DNA of 64,000 bases from an uncultured Gammaproteobacteria bacterium (GCA_947258975.1 CAMYKK010000007.1:1-64000); one strand, 5' to 3'; numbered from the stretch's first letter, positions 1 through 9,137 are shown. Program-made: numbers and translations. Notes: generated by a model from the sequence alone, not told the origin.

Positions 1-1
1 C

Positions 2-136
2 ATCGGCAAGGCCAAGATCACCGGACCTGATCAATTCCGAATATTGGTGCTTGGAATACTCCGTCGATTACAGAAATTACCTGGCCTGGTAAGATCCTTC
101 TTTGGGCAGAAAGAACTACGCTACATCACTGCTTAA
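2..136 (+). CDS. C-terminal end of a truncated gene, possibly a family 2 glycosyltransferase
   Basis: An open frame enters from the left edge and stops at TAA 134-136, leaving 44 residues. It begins IGKAKITGPDQF and ends GQKELRYITA. The short G-K-x-K-I patch followed by a basic, hydrophobic tail resembles the end of DPM1-like family 2 glycosyltransferases, but this is a weak resemblance. The frame is in the same direction as the glycan genes that follow, so it is probably the preceding member of that cluster. The function cannot be settled from this fragment. Confidence 0.5.
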   Translation: MGKAKITGPDQFRILVLGILRRLQKLPGLVRSFFGQKELRYITA

Positions 137-472
137 ATGTTCGCTTACTTACGTACTGTTTAGTAATAATGAATCATCGATTGTTAACAAACGAAGCGTA
201 GAAGACCGAGAAAGTAATCTCCCGGGCAGGCTGAGACAATAACGGTGACTCAGGTCATAGAATATCAGTAATCAGCTTCGCGGCAGTGCTTTTTGCATTT
301 AGTACCCACATCTACGATTTAGAAGTCGTGCATGTCGGACGTTACAAGAGTGAGCTACAAAACGAGGAAATTAGGTTCAACGAAAGAGAATGAAATGCCC
401 CATTGCAGGCTGTTTAATATTCATTGTTCTGGGTTGTATGGTGCTGCTGAATCATTGGTCTAAGAGTAATTG
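137..472 (+). other. Intergenic region before the sulfotransferase
   Basis: About 336 AT-rich bases lie between the truncated first gene and the sulfotransferase. I see no tRNA, terminator hairpin or clear sigma-70 promoter. A 28-codon hydrophobic frame (390-476) runs into the sulfotransferase start, but it has no good ribosome binding site and is not called as a gene. Confidence 0.5.
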
Positions 473-1315
473 GTGAAGCCATACATTATTTACATTCTTG
501 GGACCGGTCACAGCGGTTCGACGATTTTGCAGTATTTACTGGCAGGAGGGCCGGAGGTGCTTGGCCTCGGCGAAATTCGTATGCTGGCGACGGGCCGCGG
601 TTGGAGGGACGAAAATAAATCCTGCTCGTGTGGCCTTAATGTGACAGCTTGTCCAGTCTGGGGTGATCTGTCACCAGTCGATGGGCAACCAAAATCGGCG
701 TGGTATCGTCGTTTGGTATCTGGTTTGTCGAATCAATACCCGCAGGCCACCCACTGGGTTGACTCCTCCAAAACAATTGAGGGGCTTCAGGTATGGCTGG
801 ATCTGCTCCGGGAGGGCGTAATTTCCGATATCCGTATTGTTTATCTTGTACGGGACGTACGTAGCTGGGTCGTGTCCGACGAGGCAGCACGTTGCCGGAA
901 AGATCGGCGAAAGCGTCCGTTAGTTTCGTCGATGCTAGAGTGGTGGCGATGTCAGATCGATTTACAGAAATTCTTGGTTACAAACCATCTGGAATATCGG
1001 CTGGTTTCCTATGAGGCAATGGTCTTCCAGCTGAATGAGCAGATGCGGCGGCTTATGGATTTTGCCGGAATTTCTGGAGGTTGGGATGACTTGCAAAGAG
1101 GCCTTCGCTGTGGCGAGGTTCATGATGTATTTGGCAACCGTGTTAAGAGCGACGCCGAGAGGCGCAGTTCGTTGGTATACGAAGACGCTTGGCAATACAG
1201 TACCCCGGTCAATCTGTTTACACTCATGCTTTGGCCAGTGTGGCGTATGAACGTGAATCTCCGGGAGCAGGCCAATCGAGATAGTGATGATGCGGGAAAC
1301 CAGGCTGCCGTATAG
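473..1315 (+). CDS. Sulfotransferase family protein
   Basis: This is a probable PAPS-dependent sulfotransferase of about 280 residues that would add sulfate to a sugar hydroxyl of the glycan made by this cluster. Near the N-terminus (residues 8-18) is the 5'-phosphosulfate-binding loop GTGHSGST. At about residues 122-137, VYLVRDVRSW fits the 3'-phosphate-binding motif. The cysteine pair pattern CSCG...CPVW near residues 50-62 is common in bacterial members. I prefer the GTG start at 473, which has AAGAG six bases upstream, over TTG at 470. The acceptor is unknown. Glycosyltransferases follow directly on the same strand, which supports a role in polysaccharide or glycolipid decoration. Confidence 0.85.
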   Translation: MKPYIIYILGTGHSGSTILQYLLAGGPEVLGLGEIRMLATGRGWRDENKSCSCGLNVTACPVWGDLSPVDGQPKSAWYRRLVSGLSNQYPQATHWVDSSKTIEGLQVWLDLLREGVISDIRIVYLVRDVRSWVVSDEAARCRKDRRKRPLVSSMLEWWRCQIDLQKFLVTNHLEYRLVSYEAMVFQLNEQMRRLMDFAGISGGWDDLQRGLRCGEVHDVFGNRVKSDAERRSSLVYEDAWQYSTPVNLFTLMLWPVWRMNVNLREQANRDSDDAGNQAAV

Positions 1316-1375
1316 GCTCGGGAAGACGACGCTTTTGTCACGGAATCTGACGACTTCCATATCGGGGGCGCATTA

Positions 1376-2605
1376 GTGAACGATGCTGATCGTTTGCGAC
1401 GAATATGTTATCTAGCAAGCGGCCCGATCCCTTCTAACGCCGCCAATTCCGTCCACGTAGCCCACATGTGTGATGCCTTGGCTGGTGCCGGATATGAAGT
1501 AACACTCATGTCTCCAACAACTCGCATCCGGTTTGCTGGTGGTATCGATGTGTTGCGTGCGCACTATGGGATCAAGGGCACTTTCACGAATGTGAGGATC
1601 TGGGAGCCGCAGATGAGAGGCGGTGGATGGCTGCACGACCGGTTATTGCGGCTAGCGATTTGGTGGGCCCGCCCTGATTTAATTTATGGAAGACATCTTC
1701 ATGATTGTTTGATTGCCGCTCAGTGTGGCTATCCCACCGTACATGAAACTCATATGCCGGTATGGAACAGGGATCACGATAAGTTTCAAAACGAATTTGA
1801 AGCGCTAATTTCTCAAGCCGCATTCCGGGCGCTGGTAGTGGTTTCTAATGCTCTTTCCAACACTTTTTTAGAAAAATATCCAACTCTTAAGAGACGGATA
1901 ATTGTATACCCGGATGCTGCGCCGGACTGGACATCGTCGGCACCAACGATGCGATCGGATCACGATAAAATCAAGGTAGTGTATGTGGGGGGGCTCTACT
2001 CCGGCAGAGGTATGGAGTTGTTGGTCAAGCTTGCGCCACTGTGTCCCTGGGCACGTTTTACGATTGTTGGTGGGACCGAGGACCAAATCGTCAAATGGCG
2101 ATCAGCGCTGCCCAAGGGAACGGAAAACTTCGGTTTTTTAGGTCGCAAGCCCCATACGCAGGTGTTTCGGTATATGACGTCTGCTGACGTATTAGTGGCG
2201 CCTTATCAACAGTCAGTCCGTGTTCATGGTAATACTGGTGATACAGTTCGGTGGATGTCACCGCTCAAGCTGTTCGAATATATGGCAGCTCGTCGGCCGA
2301 TTGTAGCATCGGATCTGCCGGTTATTCGCGAAGTGCTCGAACATGAACGGAATGCACTGCTGGTTGACCCCACAGATCCTGAAGCATGGAGGCTCGCGCT
2401 GGAACGAATTCGTTCATCACCGAAATTTGGCGAAGTCATCGCCAAAAGGGCGTACGGGGAATTCAAGCAACAGTACACATGGAGCGTTCGTGTGAAGAGA
2501 ATAATGGAGGCGTTGAAACGTGCGAGTGAACGTGACGACGTTTGCCAAACCGAGAAGACTAAAGGGCATACCTGCAGCAATACCAGGACTTATGAGGGTG
2601 ACTAG
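1376..2605 (+). CDS. GT4-type glycosyltransferase
   Basis: A 409-residue GT-B fold glycosyltransferase of the GT4 (RfaB/WcaI-like) group, expected to move a sugar from a nucleotide donor to a lipid-linked oligosaccharide on the cytoplasmic face of the membrane. The N-terminal domain carries the substrate-side pattern GPIPSNAANSVHVAH (about residues 16-30). The C-terminal donor domain starts near VVYVGGLYSGRGME (about 200) and contains KLFEYMAARRPIVASDLP (about 300), the usual GT4 nucleotide-sugar region. Translation probably starts at GTG 1376 with a G-rich run a few bases upstream. The last 14 bases overlap the next gene, so the two are probably translationally coupled. Sugar specificity cannot be read from the sequence. 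Confidence 0.88.
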   Translation: MNDADRLRRICYLASGPIPSNAANSVHVAHMCDALAGAGYEVTLMSPTTRIRFAGGIDVLRAHYGIKGTFTNVRIWEPQMRGGGWLHDRLLRLAIWWARPDLIYGRHLHDCLIAAQCGYPTVHETHMPVWNRDHDKFQNEFEALISQAAFRALVVVSNALSNTFLEKYPTLKRRIIVYPDAAPDWTSSAPTMRSDHDKIKVVYVGGLYSGRGMELLVKLAPLCPWARFTIVGGTEDQIVKWRSALPKGTENFGFLGRKPHTQVFRYMTSADVLVAPYQQSVRVHGNTGDTVRWMSPLKLFEYMAARRPIVASDLPVIREVLEHERNALLVDPTDPEAWRLALERIRSSPKFGEVIAKRAYGEFKQQYTWSVRVKRIMEALKRASERDDVCQTEKTKGHTCSNTRTYEGD

Positions 2606-3707
2606 GCCTGTTATTAAAACGACCACACTTGCTCTGGTTATAAATAATCTTGGTGGTGGAGGAGCACAAAGGGTGCTCACGATATTGGCTAATTCCTGGG
2701 CGGAATCGGGAAAATCCGTCTACGTGATCAGTATTGATGGGACACAGGAAGATTTCTTCAAGCTGTCAGAGAGTGTGCATCACATCGTTCTTGATGTACG
2801 CGGCCCCTCGATAAGTCTATTTAAATTGAACGGATTGTATATGACCATTAAGCGTGTCCTGGCGATAAGAGGGGCTATAAAGAAACTATCTCCGGACATT
2901 GTTATAGCATTTATGGGTGTTGTTAATATTTTGACTATATTAGCTACAGTAAAAATTAATACCAGGGTCGTGATATCGGAGAGAAATGATCCAGCATTAC
3001 AATCTCTGGGTTTTGGGTGGGATCGACTGAGGAGATATCTGTATCGCTATGCGGATTTGGTATCGGCGAACACAAACGCAGCATTGAAAACAATGCGGGA
3101 TTATGTGCCAGAGCACAAGCTCGTTTTCGTACCGAATCCCATGACTGATTTTGAAAAGCAAATGGGAGACGCAGGCGACAATAAACAGCTGCTGGCCGTG
3201 GGAAGTCTACGTTATCAAAAGGCCTACGATGTACTATTGAAGGCTTGTGCAGTTGTGTTTAAGGAGGAGCCTGAGTGGCGCCTGACCATTGTAGGTAATG
3301 GCGAGCTATGGGTCGAGTTACACGCCTTGGCCGAACAACTAGAGATAAATGACAAGATTACTTGGGCGGGCCGAGTCGAACCTTATACCCACTATCAGAA
3401 TGCACAGGTTTTCTTGCTGCCTTCCCGGCATGAAGGAACACCAAATGTGCTGCTCGAAGCCATGACTCACGGTTTGCCAGCAATAGTGACGGATGCCTCC
3501 CCCGGGCCTTTGGAGTACGTAAAACACGAAGAGACCGGGCTGGTTGTACCGGTGGAGGATCCAGAACTTTTAGCAAGGGCGATGTTGCGGCTTATTGGGG
3601 ATGAATGCTTGCGGAAGAGACTCGGTGCCAAAGCCGTCGAATGTGTAGACAATAATCGGGTTGTTAAAGCACTTCCCAAATGGGAACAGGTAATCGGGAT
3701 CATATAG
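2592..3707 (+). CDS. GT4-type glycosyltransferase, paralogue of the gene at 4863
   Basis: A 371-residue GT4 glycosyltransferase of the PglH/PglJ-like kind. The N-terminal glycine loop NNLGGGGAQRVLTIL is at about residues 18-32, the marker SERNDPALQSLG lies mid-N-domain, and the donor-binding segment PSRHEGTPNVLLEAM is at about 275-290. I place the start at ATG 2592, preceded by AGGA with a four-base gap. A longer frame reaches back to 2520 inside the upstream gene but adds only non-conserved residues. The protein is clearly related along its length to the one at 4863-5996. It probably adds one residue of the repeat unit. The gene is more AT-rich than those beyond 6.8 kb. Confidence 0.88.
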   Translation: MRVTRPVIKTTTLALVINNLGGGGAQRVLTILANSWAESGKSVYVISIDGTQEDFFKLSESVHHIVLDVRGPSISLFKLNGLYMTIKRVLAIRGAIKKLSPDIVIAFMGVVNILTILATVKINTRVVISERNDPALQSLGFGWDRLRRYLYRYADLVSANTNAALKTMRDYVPEHKLVFVPNPMTDFEKQMGDAGDNKQLLAVGSLRYQKAYDVLLKACAVVFKEEPEWRLTIVGNGELWVELHALAEQLEINDKITWAGRVEPYTHYQNAQVFLLPSRHEGTPNVLLEAMTHGLPAIVTDASPGPLEYVKHEETGLVVPVEDPELLARAMLRLIGDECLRKRLGAKAVECVDNNRVVKALPKWEQVIGII

Positions 3708-3741
3708 AAAATCCAGGCTAGGAAAGAAGGGTAGAACAGAG

Positions 3742-4557
3742 ATGGTGAAAGAGGATGCTAGTGGTACAAAACACGATGTCCTCACAGAAGCGGAGATAAG
3801 TGCCTTTCAATTGGACGCGCGGGTTAGCGACGTAATAAAGCACAGCGCTATTGAATATGGAATACCGGTCACCGAATTGCGCGTCCTCGATTGGGGCTGT
3901 GGGCGAGGACGAACAGTGATTAAGTTATTAGATAATGGTATAGACGCTTATGGCGTGGACATCGATCCTGTACCAATTAGAAACGCTGCATCTGCACTCA
4001 CTATGCGAGGACATGATCTTCAGAATCGATTAATTTGCATTGGCTTGGATTGCCGCACTCCTTTTCCTGACGAATACTTTCATGTTGTAGTAAGTGACCA
4101 GGTTTTTGAGCATGTTCGCGATCTAGATGCGATGGCTAGTGAACTTGCGCGGATCACAAAAATTAAAGGTGCTGGCTTTCATTCTTTCCCGGCGAAGTGG
4201 TGTTTCATCGAACCGCATCTTCTAATACCTTGCGTGCATTGGTTGCCCAAGAACAGAACGCGACGCTGGTACATAAATAGTATGATCAGGCAAATGCCGC
4301 TTTGGAAAAATACCAAGGGCAAAACAACAAAAGAAAGGGTCGAGATATTTTACGATTATTCCATTACTAAGACCTATTACAGATCGCTATCTACCATGCG
4401 TCGAATACTGGGGAATAGGGGTTTTAAAGTCCGTCTTAATTCGAATACGGTTGCGATAGGAAGATTCAGGCTATTAAAGAAACTTATGCCAGCCCGTTTG
4501 AGGAATCGGGTATCGAACAACTTTCGTTCTGTAACACTTTACACGACACGCGATTGA
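3742..4557 (+). CDS. Class I SAM-dependent methyltransferase
   Basis: A 271-residue protein with a Rossmann-type methyltransferase core. Motif I is VLDWGCGRGRT (about residues 48-58), followed by the acidic SAM-ribose residue in YGVDIDP (about 72-78). The motif IV region VVSDQVFEHVRD is at about 114-125, as in Methyltransf_11/25 proteins. The basic, less conserved C-terminal third probably binds the acceptor. In this setting it may methylate a sugar, giving a capped or O-methylated glycan, but the target is inferred only from context. It starts at ATG 3742 and is followed by a 305-base gap, so it may end a transcription unit. Confidence 0.82.
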   Translation: MVKEDASGTKHDVLTEAEISAFQLDARVSDVIKHSAIEYGIPVTELRVLDWGCGRGRTVIKLLDNGIDAYGVDIDPVPIRNAASALTMRGHDLQNRLICIGLDCRTPFPDEYFHVVVSDQVFEHVRDLDAMASELARITKIKGAGFHSFPAKWCFIEPHLLIPCVHWLPKNRTRRWYINSMIRQMPLWKNTKGKTTKERVEIFYDYSITKTYYRSLSTMRRILGNRGFKVRLNSNTVAIGRFRLLKKLMPARLRNRVSNNFRSVTLYTTRD

Positions 4558-4862
4558 AAATTCATCTCGAAACAGATACTCCCGACCATAATCACTCGTC
4601 GATCTAACTTGAACACGGAATCGCCTCGTTGCGTCCATGCTCTTCATTACGATTGTTACGGTAGGGATTTCGGCATGGCCATAGTTTGTTGATCTGGATT
4701 GTCCACCGACTAGTCTGTAGGAAATTAATTATTTGCGATCCGCCTGACGACTCATATAAAGTCAGCATCGGTCACTATCTTGCTTAAACAAGCTTTAGAT
4801 AGGTTCTGGAGTCGTCAGCTAGGGGTTCGTACTAAGCAATCTCCATAAAGCCGGAAGTTTTA
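4558..4862 (+). other. Intergenic region with a structured inverted-repeat element
   Basis: This 305-base spacer has no coding signal. Its only notable content is the nested inverted repeat at 4744-4818, listed separately. I see no convincing promoter and no terminator with a T-run. Confidence 0.5.
4744..4818. repeat. 75-base element bounded by 10-base perfect inverted repeats
   Basis: CTGACGACTC (4744-4753) and GAGTCGTCAG (4809-4818) are perfect reverse complements. Inside them, CTATCT (4775-4780) pairs with AGATAG (4797-4802) and GCTT (4782-4785) with AAGC (4790-4793) around an AAAC loop. The element can fold into a long stem with an inner hairpin. It ends 44 bases before the start of the next glycosyltransferase. 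There is no flanking target duplication and no T-run, so it may be a 5' leader structure or a very small MITE-like remnant. Confidence 0.55.
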
Positions 4863-5996
4863 ATGTCTGCAAGCGCGGGGACGGCCAATCAAGTCAAGTG
4901 CGATATTGCGTTTCTAATCAGCGATTTGGACGTAGGGGGGGCGCAGAGGGTGCTTGTCAACCTTGCTAATCAGCTAACGAGTGATGGATGTCAAATTGCG
5001 TTGATAACAATGGACACATCGGATTCGGACTATTTTCAGTTTGACGAAAGGATTCAGCGGATAGAACTTGGCGTAAAGGAACCTTCAACAAGTTTCGTCA
5101 GTGCTATGAGGGCTAACATGAGAAGAATAGTTTTGTTAAGAAACGTGATACGGGACTCAGGAGCTGCATGTATTGTTAGTTTTGTGGGGAGGATGAACAT
5201 TCTTACGATCATAGCAACACGATTTCTGGGCAAAAAAGTGATTATTTCTGAACGTAATGATCCAGCAAGAGAAAGCTTGGGTGTATTATGGGACGTCATG
5301 CGGCGATTTGTATATGGCCGCGCGGATGTTGTCACAGCGAATAGCAGAGGGGCTATTAAATCTCTGTCACGCTACGTGCAAGAAAATAAATTGTGCTATG
5401 TGCCCAATGTCATGACGAAGGTGGCGACCCAATATCGCTCGGTCAATCGAGAAAAATGGATATTGGCAGTCGGAAGGCTTGAGCCACAAAAAGGTTACGA
5501 TGTTTTGTTGGAAGCATTTGCGCAATTGAGTAGCAGAGTTGACGAATGGAAACTCGTTATTATCGGGGAAGGATCACAGAAACTGTACTTAAAGGAACTG
5601 GCAGAAAAACTTGGGATACCGAGTGAAAGAATGGTCTGGAAAGGCAAAAGAGATCCCTACCCGTTTTACTTTCTATCTTCGATATTTGTGCTGCCGTCGC
5701 GATATGAAGGCACACCGAATGCGCTGATCGAAGCCTTGCAGTGCGGTTTGCCGGCCATTGTGAGTGATACGTCATCGGGGGCATTGGAATACGTGGAGAA
5801 TGGGAAAACCGGACTAGTTATCCCCGTCGACGACCCAGTGAAGCTATTGGCGGCACTCGATCAACTTGTGAAAAATCAAAAACTAAGACAGCGTTTAGGA
5901 GAAGCCGGGAAACGGTATGTCAACAAAGAGGGTGACGGTTCAGCGATAGCGATGTGGAAAGACCTACTCCAGCTTGATGCGCATTCTATGGTCTAA
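4863..5996 (+). CDS. GT4-type glycosyltransferase, paralogue of the gene at 2592
   Basis: A 377-residue GT4 glycosyltransferase. It shares with the protein at 2592-3707 the order of motifs GGAQRVLVNLANQL (about residues 26-39), SERNDPARESLG, RADVVTANSRGAIKSL, and PSRYEGTPNALIEAL in the donor domain, with only small length differences. The two look like products of a gene duplication within this locus or within a closely related donor. Both probably act on adjacent steps of the same repeat unit. The start ATG 4863 follows an AGCCGGAAG stretch. The 305-base spacer and the inverted repeat upstream suggest its own regulation. Its base composition is AT-rich, like the preceding genes. Confidence 0.88.
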   Translation: MSASAGTANQVKCDIAFLISDLDVGGAQRVLVNLANQLTSDGCQIALITMDTSDSDYFQFDERIQRIELGVKEPSTSFVSAMRANMRRIVLLRNVIRDSGAACIVSFVGRMNILTIIATRFLGKKVIISERNDPARESLGVLWDVMRRFVYGRADVVTANSRGAIKSLSRYVQENKLCYVPNVMTKVATQYRSVNREKWILAVGRLEPQKGYDVLLEAFAQLSSRVDEWKLVIIGEGSQKLYLKELAEKLGIPSERMVWKGKRDPYPFYFLSSIFVLPSRYEGTPNALIEALQCGLPAIVSDTSSGALEYVENGKTGLVIPVDDPVKLLAALDQLVKNQKLRQRLGEAGKRYVNKEGDGSAIAMWKDLLQLDAHSMV

Positions 5997-6213
5997 GCGT
6001 CTTACCACAGCGTTTCCAATGATGGAAGAGGGATGGGCATGGCTGGCGAAACCCATTGGACATACTGCGTCGTGGACTCTACGTGATCGCTATGCAGGTG
6101 CGGCTCGCGCTTAGTACGGCCGAGTTAAACTCGTCATGCGAGACATGAGCCAAAGACTCTTAACAGGTGACGCTTGGTGATCGTTTCATCGACTTTTCAG
6201 CAGAATAGTGACG

Positions 6214-6821
6214 ATGGATGATATAGCCTCAGGGCTGCGCTTCAAGTTCGGCAAGAACTGGAATCGTTTTATTGCACGTATAGATGCAGACTAAATTCGC
6301 AGCGCCAAGCAATCGTTAACCGGCATGCTGGAACAGACCAATCTGCAGATGAAGCGTTTTCTGGACGTGGGATCAGGGAGTGGCTTGTTCAGTCTCGCAG
6401 CCTATCAGTTGGGAGCGGAGGTAGTATCCATTGACTACGACGAGATGTCTGTGGCGAGTACTAAGGAAATCCGTAAACGCTACGCAGGCGATGTAAACAG
6501 GTGGCGCATTGAACAGGGGTCGGTTCTAGATGATGACTATATGAGATCCTTGGGTAGATACGATGTCGTCTACGCAGGGACGTCCTTCATCATACGAGAG
6601 GCACGTTGAAAGCGTTAGCCAATGTGAGCGAACACGTAAAGCCGGATGGGGAGTTGTTCGCAGAGATCTATGACAAGCAGCCCTTAAAGACTCGATGTTG
6701 CGAGGAGATCTGGGGTTTTGATTCGCTGCACGGTGTCGTTGTCCAACGGCTGCTAGCAGTAGTTGCGCGCGGCGGCTGTAGTGAGTTTGCGTTCCAAGGG
6801 TCGGACACCGCACCGGCGTGA
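6214..6821 (+). pseudogene. Decayed SAM-dependent methyltransferase (in-frame stop plus frameshift)
   Basis: Three pieces join into one methyltransferase. From ATG 6214, frame 1 reads FKFGKNWNRFIARIDAD and hits TAA at 6292-6294. The same frame continues with KRFLDVGSGSGLFSLAAYQL (SAM motif I) and YDVVYAG. Near 6575-6582 about one base is missing, and the sequence continues in the next frame with VLHHT and KALANVSEHVKPDGELFAEI. This order (FGxNWxxF, FLDxGxGSGLFSL, VVYxxxVLHHT, KALxNV) is that of a known family of glycan-locus methyltransferases. The end is also divergent and probably rearranged. The GTG of the next glycosyltransferase overlaps its final stop. The bases 5997-6213 before it hold no recognisable gene. 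A sequencing error could explain one lesion but hardly both. Confidence 0.8.
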
Positions 6822-7936
6822 ACATTCTCTTAGTTACCAGAGCGCTTGAAGAGGGCGGCGCGGAACGGCAGCTCACGGTTCTGGCAAAAGGGCTCCAGAC
6901 ACGCGGCCACGATATCAGTGTCGCGGTGTTCTATGCCGGTGGGCGGTTTATGGATGAGCTTCTAAGGTCCAAAGTCACCGTACATGACCTGAAAAAGACC
7001 GGCAGATGGGAAGTGATTCCATTCCTGGTTCGATTTGCACGCTTACTAAGGCGCACCAAACCGGACGTGATTTACGGATTTTTGAGCCTGCCGAATATTT
7101 TGGCGGTGCTGTTTCATCGGTTCGTACCGCACGCTAAGGTGATATTCGGTATTCGCGCAACACAGTTGGAACTGCAACATTACGATCCGCTGGTGGGATG
7201 GGTTTACAAACTGGAGAGCATCCTTGCGCGGTATAGTGATCTCGTTATCGTGAACTCCGAAGCGGGTCGCCGGGATTGTGAACGGCAGTCGTTTCCGGTA
7301 TCGAAGTTGCACGTGATTTCTAACGGCATTGACACCGATTATTTCACACACGACCCGGATGCCGGAGAAAGATTTCGCGCGCAACATGGTGTGCGCAGAG
7401 AAGAAAGACTGGTTGGGATAGTGGGCCGTCTGGATCCCATGAAGGATCACACGACCTTTCTAAACATTGTTTCGCAAGTTTCAAAACGCTTGCCGGATTT
7501 GAAGGCGTTGGTTGTCGGTGCGGGACCCGATAATTATCGCGCAGAGTTGAGGCGTCTGGCGGATGATTTGGGCATCGGCGGTCGAGTGATCTGGCAGCGG
7601 CCGACGGAAATGATGGCGGAAGTCTATAACGCTATCGATGTCCTGGTGTCATCTTCCAGTTTCGGCGAGGGATTTCCCAATGTCGTGGCCGAAGCGATGG
7701 CGTGCGAGACACCCTGTGTGGTCACCCGCGTTGGGGACTCCGCCGAGATTGTCGCCGAACACGGTTACGTCGCGGCGCCGGGAAATGTTGACGAGCTCAG
7801 TACCGGGCTCTACCAACTGTTGACCAACGGAAACTCGAGGGAAATCGGCAGGCTCGCACGTGAGCGCATTGTTGCGCGTTATTCAGTGGACAAGTGTGTA
7901 GATGCTACCGAGGCCGCGCTATGCACCAAGGGTTGA
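6818..7936 (+). CDS. GT4-type glycosyltransferase
   Basis: A 372-residue GT4 glycosyltransferase. The N-terminal loop EEGGAERQLTVLAKGL is at about residues 11-26. The donor domain has VGIVGRLDPMKDHTTFL (about 199-215) and SSSFGEGFPNVVAEAMAC (about 273-290), including the two glutamates of the E-x7-E type motif. Translation from GTG 6818 overlaps the stop of the decayed methyltransferase (GTGA), and its own 3' end overlaps the next gene by 16 bases, as expected in a tightly packed operon. Composition shifts to GC-richer coding here compared with the first 6 kb. It resembles the protein at 10435 in the C-terminal half. The sugar is unknown. Confidence 0.88.
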   Translation: MNILLVTRALEEGGAERQLTVLAKGLQTRGHDISVAVFYAGGRFMDELLRSKVTVHDLKKTGRWEVIPFLVRFARLLRRTKPDVIYGFLSLPNILAVLFHRFVPHAKVIFGIRATQLELQHYDPLVGWVYKLESILARYSDLVIVNSEAGRRDCERQSFPVSKLHVISNGIDTDYFTHDPDAGERFRAQHGVRREERLVGIVGRLDPMKDHTTFLNIVSQVSKRLPDLKALVVGAGPDNYRAELRRLADDLGIGGRVIWQRPTEMMAEVYNAIDVLVSSSSFGEGFPNVVAEAMACETPCVVTRVGDSAEIVAEHGYVAAPGNVDELSTGLYQLLTNGNSREIGRLARERIVARYSVDKCVDATEAALCTKG

Positions 7937-9087
7937 CCCCCGAGCTGCTGACGATTGCAGGCGCGACCTGGTTGATCTCGACGGCAATCGTTGCCCGTCC
8001 GTTAGGTCTGAAGTGGGCGGCCGCCGCGGCCGCGCTGAAGATTGGAATCCTGGTGCTTTATTTCGGATGGTTTTACGACGGGACTTGGACAATTAAGGAC
8101 GATTTCGAGTATCACGAACAGGCGCGCATCTTACTGGACTCGCAATGGAATCCTTTGGTCCTGCTTCTCACGAACTCGGGTATTGAGACGTTAATAGAAA
8201 CCACTGACCGCAGCCGGCATATCTTATACACCTGGTGGGTGTACTCGGCGCAGTACATCTTTGGGCGCGAGTATTATGCCCCGGTTTTCATGAATGTCGC
8301 GCTGACGTTTGCCGCCGCGGTCATGCTGTATAAACTCGCGGCTATGGAAGGATTTTTACAACAGTACAACAAAGGATTGCTGTTGTTTTTTCTGTTTCAT
8401 TGGGACGTGTTGGCCTGGTCGTCCTTGGTCAGTATCAAAGATTGCCTGGTACTGGTGATGACACTCGGCGCTTTTTTCCTAATATGGCCGATGATAAAGA
8501 AGCCGCGACTAGACGCAGCGAGGATCGCGGCATTGCTTGGTGTCGCAGTGATAGCGTACGCGATGACCTTCTTGAGGTTTTACATTCCGGTACTGATGCT
8601 CGTTGCAGTGTCAATTTATTATTTTCTGCACGTGGACCGGGCGCGCAAATATCGTTTCCTGCTGGGTGCGAGCGTCGTCATCGTCGGCATTATTCTGTTT
8701 ACACCATTGATTCAGTTTCACATTGAAAAGGATGTAGTGTTGGACGGTAAACAATACCTGATCGGGCTCGTCCGTTTCCCGCTCACTCCGCGCCCGTGGT
8801 CTCTCGAACCTGCATACACGTTTCTTTTTGCGCCGGCGGTGTTGCACTGGGCGTTTATCGTGCCTGCGATGATCGGGGCTTATCACTTGTGGAACCGGTC
8901 GCAGCTGGCCCGTTTATTGATCATTTATCTGGTGGTGATAATCGGTTTTTACGCCATCGTCGAGGTGCTGCAGAATACCCGGCAGCGGTTTCAGGTCACC
9001 TATATTCTGGCCTGGCTGCAGTTTCAGTTCATTGTGTTGGTGTTCGATCGGTTTAAGTTTCGCGGCTCTTCGGCGCGTCCCGTGTAG
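7921..9087 (+). CDS. Polytopic membrane protein, candidate glycan polymerase or GT-C enzyme
   Basis: A 388-residue integral membrane protein with roughly ten hydrophobic segments. I choose ATG 7921, overlapping the upstream gene by 16 bases, rather than an upstream GTG at 7894 that adds a non-hydrophobic extension. The first long loop holds KDDFEYHEQ (about residues 59-67). A later segment has SLVSIKDCLVL and then RFPLTPRPWSLEPAY in what would be a periplasmic loop. The next protein (9138) has the same three features in the same order, so the pair appear to be distant homologues. I do not recognise the family by name. Position in a glycan cluster and topology suggest Wzy-like polymerisation or lipid-linked sugar transfer. 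No flippase features are visible. Confidence 0.75.
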   Translation: MHQGLTPELLTIAGATWLISTAIVARPLGLKWAAAAAALKIGILVLYFGWFYDGTWTIKDDFEYHEQARILLDSQWNPLVLLLTNSGIETLIETTDRSRHILYTWWVYSAQYIFGREYYAPVFMNVALTFAAAVMLYKLAAMEGFLQQYNKGLLLFFLFHWDVLAWSSLVSIKDCLVLVMTLGAFFLIWPMIKKPRLDAARIAALLGVAVIAYAMTFLRFYIPVLMLVAVSIYYFLHVDRARKYRFLLGASVVIVGIILFTPLIQFHIEKDVVLDGKQYLIGLVRFPLTPRPWSLEPAYTFLFAPAVLHWAFIVPAMIGAYHLWNRSQLARLLIIYLVVIIGFYAIVEVLQNTRQRFQVTYILAWLQFQFIVLVFDRFKFRGSSARPV

Positions 9088-9137
9088 ATGCCGGTGCGCA
9101 GTGTGGAGAACGCGGTGACCTTGATTGGTTATTCACT

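Noticed and set aside
390-476. A 28-codon hydrophobic frame (MKCPIAGC...) running into the sulfotransferase start
   Set aside because: The ribosome site is poor and no family is recognisable; a chance frame is as likely as a leader peptide.
6022-6114. A 30-codon frame (MEEGWAWLAKP...) between the GT4 gene and the broken methyltransferase
   Set aside because: Too short to support, with no recognisable domain and no clear ribosome site.
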